Assembly: GCA_000733355.1 (NCBI GenBank)
Contig: JNVV01000003.1
Coordinates: forward strand, 372,001-436,000
Length of the DNA stretch: 64,000 nt
Reading direction: 5' to 3'
DNA from: Falciphora oryzae
Taxonomy: Eukaryota; Ascomycota; Sordariomycetes; Magnaporthales; Magnaporthaceae
The notes beneath the pieces are model-generated. The model was not told where the DNA came from. It worked only from the letters and a program-made list of their open reading frames with translations, and did no database searches. Made by a program: the position numbers and the translations under genes. Positions 10,576 to 20,219 of the stretch are shown in pieces; the stretch's first letter is position 1, and every line of letters starts with the position of its first letter.

Positions 10576-13010
10576 GGTCGCTGGGAGACGGTTCTCGCCA
10601 TCGCGATCTGGACGCATACCTAACCCATGTCTTTATCCTACTTGCAGACATCCCCTGACTCTTTGGTGGAGTGGCAGGACCAGACTGGCTCGATTTGGAT
10701 GCGCCGTACCGCGAAATCTTTACGTGGCAACGACCAATCCCTAAACTCCTCTCATTCGTCTTTTTTTCTGGCCTTTGTTCCTCCTTCACTTCCTCTTCCT
10801 TGGAGTCGTATGTTTCTCCTTTGGCCTCCTCCATGTACCTTTTGTAATGGGCAAGTGGACTCATCTCAAAGATTTCTTTCCTTGTTGTAACATTGTGGGC
10901 AGGTTGGGATGGGGTTGCGAGCGATACCATAGAAGCGTCCTTTTTGCCTTCTAATTTGTTATTCCTGTTTCTAGTTCCCCTTTCTACGAGCATGATAAAC
11001 AGAAATGCATACTATTTCTATTTTTATGTATCAACTTTATCTCGATGCCCCATCTCACTCGGCGTGTGGTCCCTTTGGGCTGGTTGGTCCCTGCCCGATC
11101 TCAGTTCCACACGACCCCGCGCCTCTTTTTCCTCTTTCTAGATTGGGCTGCATCACAGGTCTCCGCTCGCCAATTTTGGTCCACCACCAGTTGGTTGTGC
11201 ATGCACACGAACAGGGTAGACTACCCCCCACCTCCTTCCCCATGGGCAGTCATAGTCAGGATCGGGGTTCGATTCTAAGCCGCCACAGGCCTCGTGTGTC
11301 CTGGCGGCCTCACTTTTTCGGTTGTGCTCAGCTGTCGCCCACCGCCTCTTTACGGAGGCCGCATTTGTGCACCGATGTCGTGTCATTCCTAATAGCTAAC
11401 ATGACCGCAGGTAGCAACTAGACCAACTCAACATCGGATGGGTAGCCAGTGTGAGCTTTATCACGTCGTTGATTACACAACAGTGCACTTGGACACGCGT
11501 GAGTGAGCACTTCCACCTGTCTGTGATAGAGACAAGAGGAAAGAAGGAAGAATAAAAAGAAGACGCCGGACCATCGCCCACATCGCCGGGGGACTGTCCA
11601 TCATGGAAAGTCCCAGATGGCCCTGGCCTCGATTCCTGGACCCAAGCGTCCGATTTCTTCCCGATCCCCTTTCCAATCTAGATCCCTGGGGCCGTATCGG
11701 CGGGGCCGGCCGTCGGAGCATGTCATATCGTAGGCAAGAAGCTCCTCATCAAGCACACCGTCCCCTTCGGTTAAGCGGGGCCAGCCCGCCAAGGCGGCGC
11801 TGTGTGACTCCAGAACCAACGCTTCAGTCCCTTCTTGGGTTTGGTATTGCCGGATCATCGAATTCCTCACCGCGACATGCGAACTTCTTCTATAGAGTGG
11901 AGGTCAAAGAGCCCAATCGGGCCTGCGGCATCGTAGCCGGTGTGCCTGACTTGCCTACTGCCCCTGCCGCCGCGTCCCCGGTCACCGTCACCCCCTCCTG
12001 TCCTCCAAAGCCCAGTGACGGACGCATTGGCTGCATAAGCGCTACGACCTTTCGGGACAGGCGAGGCTGCTGGTTGGCTTCTATGCTGGCGCAGAGCCAC
12101 CCCCTGCTGCGTCTCATTGGGTGGTTGCAAATAGAGAGAGTGCTACAGCTGCAGTTGATCGGAACCAGAGGGGCCTGAGAACCGTTGCCGCATCATTTAC
12201 CTAGCAGGTACTAGCAAGATATGCTGCCTCAGCTCAATGTTCGCTTTTTCACAATTTTTTATTTTCCGCCTAGTTCTGCATGGGACTTGTGCCAAAAACT
12301 AACGCCATCCAGCACCCAACATTTTTTTTTTTCTCAGCGGCGGGGGCTGCTGCCCCACCGTACAAGATCCATCCCATTAGGACGATTGTTTGTACCTGTC
12401 AAGCTCTATATGCCGCAAACAGGACAGGCTGCTGCTGGGTCTTTTGCTAGGCAGCAACAGGAAGGGCGTGGATGGTGCGGTGGGAATCCGTCAGCCCAAA
12501 GGCGGGAATACTGGATGGAAACGTCGATCTCGGCCGGGCAGGCTGTCTTGCTCGCTCGCCATGATGCATAATGGTGGTTCTTTATAAAGAGCCGCGCCGC
12601 GTTGTGCTTACGCTGGTTCCAGCTGCTGGCAGTCTTGCGGGTTCTCTCTTTTTCTCTATTATTCCGTCGATGCTTCCTTTTTTTCTCTTTTTTATTCCGC
12701 TTCTTTGTAGCACTCAGATTGCGCTTTGATTATGTCGGCACACCCCTCTAGTTTGCGTGCAGCATCACTTTTCCACCCCCGCCTGGCGCCTTATTTTGCA
12801 GCGCACAAAGCGCCCGCGAGCAGCTTCAAGAATTAGCATAGCCGTTTGCTCTAATTCTTGTTCGGTTCTTGATAAAAGTTTTAAAGCTACCTACTCTCGT
12901 CTGTTCCTACTTTCCTGAGATTCCCATCCCACTACGCCCTTCCAGCGAGAGCCTCTCGCCCTTTCCCGTTTGCCACGACGAGCAATTGCACCGCTCAACT
13001 CACCACCGTC
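10576..13010. other. Long intergenic region before BCS1-like gene
   Basis: There are 2.4 kb without a recognisable gene. The right part (12.6-12.75 kb) is strongly pyrimidine-rich on the plus strand, typical of fungal promoters, and includes a TATAAA box. The left part holds only short unconnected reading frames. Confidence 0.5.
12581..12590 (+). promoter_or_regulatory. TATA box
   Basis: TTTATAAAGA lies about 425 bases before the BCS1-like start codon, followed by CT-rich tracts. A 5' UTR of several hundred bases would be implied. Confidence 0.4.
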
Positions 13011-15125
13011 ATGTCAAATACCCTCGCCGCCCTAGTCGGTGGCATGTCGCCGTCGGGCATCTCCCTGCAGGACATTCTAGACAAGGCGGCGCCCGGGCTC
13101 GGCTTCTTGCCGTCGTTCTTGCGCAGATGGCTCAAGGTCGACATCAGCCAGGCGATAGGGGTGATCTCGCTGATGGGCGTCACAGCGACCGGCTTCGAGT
13201 TCCTCAACCGGGTTGCCGTTAAGCTGTACTGGTGGGTAACGCGCTTTTGCACTGCTTCGGTGTCTATCGCGGCTAGCGACCGGCTGAACCGCGAGGTGCT
13301 CAACTGGCTCGGCGCCATGGTGCTGACGCGGCAGGGGACGCGCATCCTGGCCGCGCGCTCCGAGACCATCAACAACGACTCGTGGGGATGGCGTCAGATT
13401 ACGGAGCGCGACGACTTCCGCCACGAGCGCCGCAAGCCCGTCGAGTACCTGCCCACCTTTGGAACCACCTGGTTCGTCTACCAGATGAGGCTCTTCGTTG
13501 TGCGCCGCATCCCGCCAAGTCCTCCCAGCGCCCTGCCGCGCTTGTTGGGCGCCGACACGCCCGACGAGTACGCCGACGCCCCGAGTGGCAACGAGCCTCT
13601 GGTCGTCATGTGCCTCGGCCGCTCCGTCGAGCCCATCAAGAAGTTCTTGGAGGAATGTCGCGACTTCTCGGATATCCAGCGCGAGGAGTGCATCACCATC
13701 CGCGCCTGCAAGGGCGTGTACCATCAGTGCACCTGGGACACCACCATTCTCCGGCCCGTCCGGCCTATCGAGACGGTCCACTTCGACGAGAAGATTAAGG
13801 AGGAGCTGGTGCGCGACGTGGCAAGCTACCTGCAGCCCGAGACCAGACGCTTTTACCACCAGCGCGGTATTCCGTATCGCAGGGGCTACCTCTTGCACGG
13901 TCCTCCGGGCACGGGCAAGACTTCGCTCTCTCTTGCCCTCGCGGGCATCTTCCGACTCGAGCTGTACCTGCTGCATGTCCCCAGTATCAGCAACGACAAG
14001 GAACTCGAAACCCTTTTCACATCGCTGCCCCCGCGCTGCGTCGTCCTTCTCGAGGACATCGACGCCGTAGGCATAAAGCGCAAGCAGCTTGCCATCAAGG
14101 ACGACGATGACAACAACGATGGCCTGGACGACAGCGACGACGATGACGAGGATGGTATCCTCCTCCGACATAACCCCCGTACGACCCTCTCGGGTCTGCT
14201 CAACGTCCTTGACGGCGTTGCTTCCCAGGAGGGCCGCATTGTGCTCATGACGAGTAACATGGCCGAGAGGCTTGACCCGGCGCTGGTCCGCCCAGGGCGC
14301 ATTGACCGCAAGATCTACCTTGGGAACATCAGCCAGGACTCTGCGCGCCTGATGTTCCTACGAATGTACAGCCCTGCCGAGGATGCCGAGCTGCCTGGGA
14401 CCGGGGATGAGAAAGGGGCGATGGAAGCGCACAGGGTGGAAGAGAGTAGTAAAGGCCGCGAGGGCGAGGCGTCGAGACACAATGCCAGCAGCGAGCCCGG
14501 ATCCACACCCCAGCCACAGCCGCGACCGCGGTCTGCACTGCTATCAGCCATCTTGAAGGAGAAAACCAGGAGCACCGTCGTGGACGTCTCGGCCGATGCC
14601 CTCGCGCAACTGTCGGTTGACTTCTCGACGAAAATCCCCGAGACCACATTCACCCCCGCCGTGTTGCAGGGCTACCTGCTTTCGCACAGGATAGATCCTG
14701 TGGGCGCGGTCGAGAATGCGGAGGCGTGGGTGGCCGAGGAGCTGGCTTATATGGATACCCAAAAGGTACTCGCCAAGAATTTGCGTGAGCGCAAGTCGAG
14801 GAAGAAGAAGCAGCAGCTCGGGGCTCTCAAGAAGCTCGCCATGTCCTCGTCGCTATCGACGGCCCCTGGATCTGCAGCATCATCGCCAATCGCGGGCCTC
14901 AAGGAGAAGAAGCAAGAGAAGTCGGATGAACCCACCACGACAAAAGAAAAGGGGCCAGGAGCGGCAGCCGTGGTGACTAGCAATGAGGAGGGCAGCACAA
15001 AGAACGAGACGGAAGCGTCAGCCAATGACACAACCGAGGCCGTGGCAGATGCGAAGAAGGATCAACATGACTCCCCATCAACTCTCAAGACTAATGGCGA
15101 GGCAACGTCTCTGAATGGGGATTAG
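13011..15125 (+). CDS. BCS1-like AAA ATPase
   Basis: Single exon, 704 residues. The N-terminal half is a BCS1_N-type domain with a hydrophobic stretch near residues 50-80, as in yeast Bcs1. The AAA core has Walker A GPPGTGKT at residues 297-304, Walker B CVVLLEDIDA near 343-352, sensor LMTSNMAERLDPALVRPGRID near 410-430 and the following lid. Yeast Bcs1 sits in the mitochondrial inner membrane and moves the folded Rieske protein for complex III. Fungal genomes carry many BCS1-like paralogs, and this one is longer than Bcs1 (456 residues), so orthology is doubtful. Two oddities: an Asp/Asn-rich insert at about residues 364-384, right after Walker B, and a C-terminal extension of some 110 residues rich in Lys, Glu, Ser and Thr. 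Confidence 0.9.
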   Translation: MSNTLAALVGGMSPSGISLQDILDKAAPGLGFLPSFLRRWLKVDISQAIGVISLMGVTATGFEFLNRVAVKLYWWVTRFCTASVSIAASDRLNREVLNWLGAMVLTRQGTRILAARSETINNDSWGWRQITERDDFRHERRKPVEYLPTFGTTWFVYQMRLFVVRRIPPSPPSALPRLLGADTPDEYADAPSGNEPLVVMCLGRSVEPIKKFLEECRDFSDIQREECITIRACKGVYHQCTWDTTILRPVRPIETVHFDEKIKEELVRDVASYLQPETRRFYHQRGIPYRRGYLLHGPPGTGKTSLSLALAGIFRLELYLLHVPSISNDKELETLFTSLPPRCVVLLEDIDAVGIKRKQLAIKDDDDNNDGLDDSDDDDEDGILLRHNPRTTLSGLLNVLDGVASQEGRIVLMTSNMAERLDPALVRPGRIDRKIYLGNISQDSARLMFLRMYSPAEDAELPGTGDEKGAMEAHRVEESSKGREGEASRHNASSEPGSTPQPQPRPRSALLSAILKEKTRSTVVDVSADALAQLSVDFSTKIPETTFTPAVLQGYLLSHRIDPVGAVENAEAWVAEELAYMDTQKVLAKNLRERKSRKKKQQLGALKKLAMSSSLSTAPGSAASSPIAGLKEKKQEKSDEPTTTKEKGPGAAAVVTSNEEGSTKNETEASANDTTEAVADAKKDQHDSPSTLKTNGEATSLNGD

Positions 15126-15973
15126 AGAGTGTAAAGCAAGCCAGCTGAACAAGGAAACTGGTCAACAAGCACGAGGGCTGTGGAGGAGAGTGCTTTTGTA
15201 CTTGTTTCTGAGGGTGACGACCGCATAGGTGGGAACGCGCTGTAGCGTGATAGAGGACTAGGCAAAATAGAGTGAAAGAGGAAAAGAAAGAGAAGAACGC
15301 GGCACTAGTAATTATAAGCTTAGATGGGCATGGGTTTAGCTCGTGCGACTGGCGAGGTCTCCTCCGTCTGATGCCACGCGCACAACGTTTGCGAGGCGTG
15401 CGGCTCAAATACGGGGTCTGTCCCATTCTCCCCCACATCACCCAGCCTGCGACAGTGCCGGGCTCTTGAATTGCCGTGGTGCCTGGCCAAGAAAGGTGTA
15501 GGTGCCGATGGTGTTTTGGGGACTCTGGCAGGCCATGAAGATAGGAAGTCTTGCTGTCGGCGACAAAAACCCGGGGAAACTTCAGCAGGAGAAGGTCGCC
15601 TCCCCGCAAGATGGCCCTCGTGCTCGTATACCTGTCGAGGGTGTCGGGCGAGAGTGTCGAATAGAACGCTCAGAATGCCAATCATCACGGCAAAGTGCAC
15701 GAGTCCTGCGGCTGCACGCGTGCAACCAGACCCACCCCCAACACAACAGCGCAAGACTCGCGGGCCAGCCCGAATACGAAACCGACCGAGGCAGTTGAGG
15801 TACTGGCGGCGATGGGGGCCCCGGTTAGAGAGCAGCTACTCATCTCCCGCGGCCTGGTAGCCGTGAGCAGATTAGCGACAGGCCCGGTCGCTGTTGGCGA
15901 TAGTGGAGCCGTCGCGAGCGGCGGGGTTGTAGATGAACGAGACGGCGGCTCGAAAGGAAAGACGTATGTGGGA
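15126..15973. other. Intergenic between convergent genes
   Basis: This is the 3' flank of the BCS1-like gene and of the Cys/His protein. A minus-strand frame at 15685-16026 has a hydrophobic stretch but no family match; see the rejected list. Confidence 0.4.
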
Positions 15974-16903
15974 TTATTGTTCCTTGGCGTCGGTGGTAGG
16001 CTCACCCCTGGCCTGTAATGTGCCATCAGCGTCGTGGAAGCCTTTATCGGTAGCCGCGACGACCGTCTTCACCTCCTGGTAGATAGCAGCCTCGACCACC
16101 ACCTCACCGTTCCCGACCCCAGCCTCGAACTCATCCTCGTCTTCGAGCTCCTCCGGAGGATCCTCGTCAACATCGTCATCGATGGTGACTAGAGGGGCGG
16201 CAACCTCGACCACGCTGTCGTCGTCATCGTCGCCATCGTCCCGTACGTCGATTGCATCGTTTACGTGTGCCATTTGCCCGCCATCAACGCCTCCGTCAAG
16301 CCGGCTGCGCTTAGCACCGCTACTCTCGGAGAACTCGGTCGAGACGTGGTAGTCAGCCTGACACCCGGCATCGTCGGCCCTCTTGCCGCAGCAGTCCCAG
16401 TAGAAGCCTTCGGGATGTTGTTGGATATTCTCGGGCGTGTCTATGGGGCCCCAAACGTCGGGGTCATTTGCGTGGTCGTCCCAGAGGCCACACTCGAGGT
16501 CGGGTTCGAGCTCGCCTGTGGAGTACACAACAGCTTAGCGGAGGTTCTTGGAATGCACACGGCGCAGTGATGCATGTGGTCAGGGTGGCATCTTACCCTC
16601 GTGGAACTTGCATGCGTCGTGGCGGTTACGGCTCGCGAAGAAGGGGCCTTCGCAGCGCTCGCAGCTGAACATGTCCGCGGCGGCGGCGACGCTGGCGCTC
16701 GGAGGGGTCTTGCGCTTTCTGTTTGGCATCGGCGCGACGCCGACAATCTGGACCTCGTCCTCGTCATATTCGTCGTCGGGCGACTGAGGGGCCTGCAAGA
16801 GATCGATCAAGTCGATGGCGCGCTTCAAGGTCGACGGTTCGTTGCATATCGCGAGAAGAACCGTATGCGCCACTCCCCTGGGGAGAGATTTGATGCGATC
16901 CAT
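15974..16903 (-). CDS. Cys/His-rich putative zinc-binding protein, CHORD-like pattern
   Basis: I read complement(join(15974..16515, 16597..16903)), 282 residues, intron GTAAGA...CCACAG. The start ATG at 16903 begins MDRIKSLPRG. After an acidic stretch and a basic PNRKRK motif come C81-x2-C84, N93, C98-x2-H101-x-G, then a 36-residue acidic spacer. Then follow GFYWDCCGKRADDAGC (C144, C145, C154) and H159. This order of Cys and His, with C-x-F-H-x-G and W-x-CC...GC...H, is that of CHORD zinc modules, but with a spacer inserted. The basic motif may be a nuclear signal. The C-terminal 120 residues are acidic and disordered. No catalytic motif is seen. The zinc-binding call is inference. Related uncharacterised proteins are, I believe, common in Sordariomycetes. 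Confidence 0.75.
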
Positions 16904-18041
16904 GTCGTGCGCCCAGGTTCCTCGTGTTTGAGGAACGCGCGTGGCCAAAAGCAGCAAGAGAAAATGGAATGCAAGCCACTCCCGGGGCAGCAGAAATCAA
17001 TGCGCGAGAATTGAGTGTTGCGGGATAGGATTGATGCAGTTTTGGGTTTCAGGGAAAGCTGCAAATGCCTTCCATCTCGGTCAGGAGGGCGAGGCCGTTT
17101 TGTTGCCGTTTGCCTTGCCACCTCTGCCGTCCCGTCGCGCCGACCTTCCCGCCCCCAATACGTCGACCGATCCCTGCGTGAGCTTATCGATACATGCGTC
17201 CAGCGGGAGGCGCCAAGGGCATCCGCGGGCTCCTCGACCCTGTACGACACGACCCGCGCCCCACTGCCCTCCCGAAATAGTGGAGATCAAGGGACGATCC
17301 ACGCTATGGTCAGGCCCAGCCAGTCCAGCTCAGCCCTGCAGCTGCGTATCCATCACGCATCCGTTCATCGATGTCATCGGAACCCAAGAGGCACCATTCA
17401 GTCGTAGGTAGATCTAAATATCCCTCATCAGGAGAGCTGCATGAGCCAATCTTTTCGGTCATCCATTCGTGTGAAAGTATCCGCTGATGAGCTTTGGAAA
17501 TAGACATTATCAGCCGTCCTCTTCCTTCTATCTCCTTCACGCCAGGCTCCTTCCCGACCTCCACAGCTCAGCGGAATTGAAACTGGATGACAGCCTAGAC
17601 AACCACATTTTATTGCTCTCCGAAAAACAGTGAAACAATTGATCCAACCAATCTCAAAACAACAGACATCCATTGTTACCCAATGCCTACCCCAGTACTC
17701 CCATACAGAACCTGCTCGGCTTGACGATGTCCAAAACCAGATACAACCCGTCTCCTTTGGAGAGCCCAACAAACATGGTAGAAACAAACAGGAAAAAAGA
17801 CACCTGATAGAAAGAGAGATGCGCTTCGTAGTGGGTTCGTAGCGTCGAATGCCGACACGACGGCTCAGGTAGATGGCGCAGGATTTTCGGCTGGTGATGG
17901 CGTAGGAGTACTCGTTGTTGAGATTGCTGATGCCGCTTGTGTCTTTGGGTTGTGGGTGGGAGTGTGCATTTCCGATAAGAGCGCATGCCGTCGTGGCAAG
18001 TCATCTAGTGCTTGGCCCGAGAACGGGTTTAGGTGCTGCTT
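16904..18041. other. Intergenic
   Basis: 1.1 kb holding the promoter of the Cys/His gene (minus) and the 3' flank of the repeat protein (minus). No gene is recognised. Confidence 0.45.
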
Positions 18042-18818
18042 CTAGTACGTAGCCGCGCGAGCGACAGCGATCGTCCAGGGCGCGGATGGGTCGCGCAGGT
18101 CCCCGATGCTCCTGAACATGACACCTCCTGACATGAGGTGGAGGTCGTCGCCTTCGAGACTGTCATCTTGGTACTTGGACCGGCTGGTAAGGTATCTCGG
18201 ATCTCTCAGATCTGCTGCGCTTTTGAAGAGCGTGCCGGAAGACATTGGGTCGGGATCATCGTGCTCGAGCCAGTCATCCTGGTGCTCAGACGGGCGGGTG
18301 AGGTTGGCCGAGTCTTTTATCTCTGCCGAGCTGTTGAAGAGAACCCCGGAGGACGTTGCGTCGAGCTCGTCTTCGTCACGGCCGTTATTTTGATGCTCCA
18401 GGTGGCGGGTAAGGTAGGCAGGCTCTCGCATCTCTGCTGGGCTTTTGACGAGAGCGCCAGACGACATGGCGTCGAGGTCATCTTCTTCGTTGTCGCCTTG
18501 ATACTTGAGCTTGCGGGTGAGGTAGGCAGGATTGCGCATCTCTTCCTTGCTATAGAAGAGGATTCCAGACGACATGGCATCGGTTGTTGTATCAATTCCC
18601 TCCTCCGCTTGTGTGGAAACCGGCGGCGTAGACACTTCAAGGCTCTCTTCGGGAGACAGAACGAGGACCAAAGTCTCGTCGTCGGTGGAGCAGTCTTCCT
18701 TGCCAAGAGTAAGGCGCTTCGGCTTGACGGGCAACGTCTGGAAGATGGCGAATCCTTCCTCGGGCTGCTGGCGGCGCGTAGCGCGGCGCTCGAAAGAGAA
18801 GAGCCTCAGAGATGCCAT
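18042..18818 (-). CDS. Unknown protein built of five ~37-residue repeats
   Basis: Single exon, 258 residues. I start at the ATG at 18818 (MASLRLFSFERRATRRQQPE); a TATA box lies 245 bases upstream. Residues 1-79 are unique, with a basic, Arg-rich N-terminus. From residue 80 to the end the protein is five repeats beginning at 80, 116, 153, 190 and about 227. Each has a core like D-x-M-S-S-G-x-L-F-x-S, then an acidic/basic helix ending R-x-P-x-Y-L-T-R, then a Y/H-Q-x-D linker and an acidic D-D-x tail. Repeats differ at many positions, so they are old or under selection on protein, not a fresh DNA expansion. No signal peptide or membrane helix is seen. I do not recognise a family. Confidence 0.75.
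   Translation of the reverse strand: MASLRLFSFERRATRRQQPEEGFAIFQTLPVKPKRLTLGKEDCSTDDETLVLVLSPEESLEVSTPPVSTQAEEGIDTTTDAMSSGILFYSKEEMRNPAYLTRKLKYQGDNEEDDLDAMSSGALVKSPAEMREPAYLTRHLEHQNNGRDEDELDATSSGVLFNSSAEIKDSANLTRPSEHQDDWLEHDDPDPMSSGTLFKSAADLRDPRYLTSRSKYQDDSLEGDDLHLMSGGVMFRSIGDLRDPSAPWTIAVARAATY
18081..18581 (-). repeat. Five coding tandem repeats, 108-111 bp each
   Basis: Spacing of the SSG motifs in the protein is 36, 37, 37 and 37 residues. The copies show clear DNA-level divergence. Confidence 0.8.
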
Positions 18819-20219
18819 TTTGATGATGGTCTGGAGCGGGTTGTTCTCTCGTATCAGATCGTCCTTGGTTGAAGACCCTGCTCTCTTTGGTCCGTTATGA
18901 CAGTGATGTGTTGGGAGACGAGACCGTTCGTGCAGCAAAGCGGGTCCTCTTTCCAGAGTGGGCAGAATATGTCTTCTCTGTAGACTCCTTCCTGTAGACT
19001 TGGGTGTCGGAGGAATAGTTGAGAAATGGCCCTGAGAGGGCCAAGAGGAAAACGGGCTCGGGTTATATACATGAGCGGGAGGAAGGAGAACAAGACTGTA
19101 ATACTGTCTTTAACTTTATTTGGGGATCGCCGGCTTGATTCAACGCTGGCAATGGTACCTTTCTCCAATCGAGTCCTTCACCTTGGTAGACTGGTGGGTG
19201 AGGAAGTCTGGGAACCACTTGGTGAATAGGGTCGTTGCGTCAGCCTTTCACGGGAAAAGCACTATAGAATCGGAGATACGATTGGATTCAGCCAGGAAAA
19301 TTAAGACCTTGACGTCAAAGGCCAATGTGCTGATACCCTACCGCGGTATCCACTTGTTCCTAATCCTCCAACTGGGGATCGTGTCGACCTAGCAAGGCGT
19401 TGAAGTGGGTTCGAAGCTGGTATGTGCCGCCGTTGAGACGCAGCACGACGGTGACCGGTGCGCTGTGCCCGGTCCTATCCGAGAAACGGGCAGCTTATGA
19501 GAGTCCACCCATAGATGCCTCCCGTCAAGACAGTAGTGGACGGCGGATTTCAATATCCGAGGCTGCGGAGAGCCTAACTTGGAGACGCGCCACAGCGGCT
19601 CTGTCCCGCTCCAAAGCCTCCGAGGGAAGACTAAGGTTGAAACCTTGACAGAGGTGGGACCCCTGAAATCTACCATGAGGGGTTCACAACTAAAGTGACT
19701 GAAAACAGTCGGAAGCATTGTATAACCATGGTAATACGACATTCGTGGAGGCTTCGGGGTCCGGCGGTTAGCCCGTCGCGGAATGTTGCCGGGGTATTCC
19801 ATGAGATTCCGGGTCCGAGTTCACAAAGGCTGATTTATGCGCCAGGCGAAAGCCAGGGAATGACGGACCGGAGATAATTATGAAAGCTGCGGTATTGAAT
19901 GCTTGGCAAAAGTGGAAGTGGCAAAGTACAAATACAATTTGCCCAGTAAATAACAACAACGAAACTCGGGGGAGTGCACATAGTATCAGTCTCCTAGAGC
20001 AATGCCGGCATTGTTGAGCGGTGATTTATGACCCATGATAAAGCAAGTCTTCTTTGTCCGTATCCAGAATAAACTTCAAGGAGAGTCTGGGCGGGCTTGA
20101 GTGTATTTCGGAAAATGGAGGATCCCAAGGATTGTCGTAAAAACTAGGGATCCTCCCTCCTCAGACGGTAGCGCGGCCCCAGCGCCTGGGGCCGGAGCAG
20201 CAGCCAGAGGGGCTGCTGC
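18819..20219. other. Intergenic, moderately AT-rich
   Basis: 1.4 kb without a recognisable gene. The right part (19.0-20.1 kb) is AT-richer than the coding neighbours. A reverse-strand TATA box lies near 19061. Confidence 0.45.
19061..19070 (-). promoter_or_regulatory. TATA box of repeat-protein gene
   Basis: GTATATAACC on the minus strand, about 245 bases before the ATG at 18818. Confidence 0.4.

Noticed and set aside
11264..11280. GGTTCGATTC, another tRNA B-box-like string
   Set aside because: No matching A box or cloverleaf upstream.
13077..14171. 364-codon minus-strand frame
   Set aside because: Antisense of the BCS1-like ATPase, whose Walker motifs fix the true strand.
15685..16026. 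Minus-strand frame with a hydrophobic stretch downstream of the Cys/His gene
   Set aside because: It overlaps the end of that gene on the same strand. A continuation further down needs a GTTTCG donor with no branch site, and no family match is seen.
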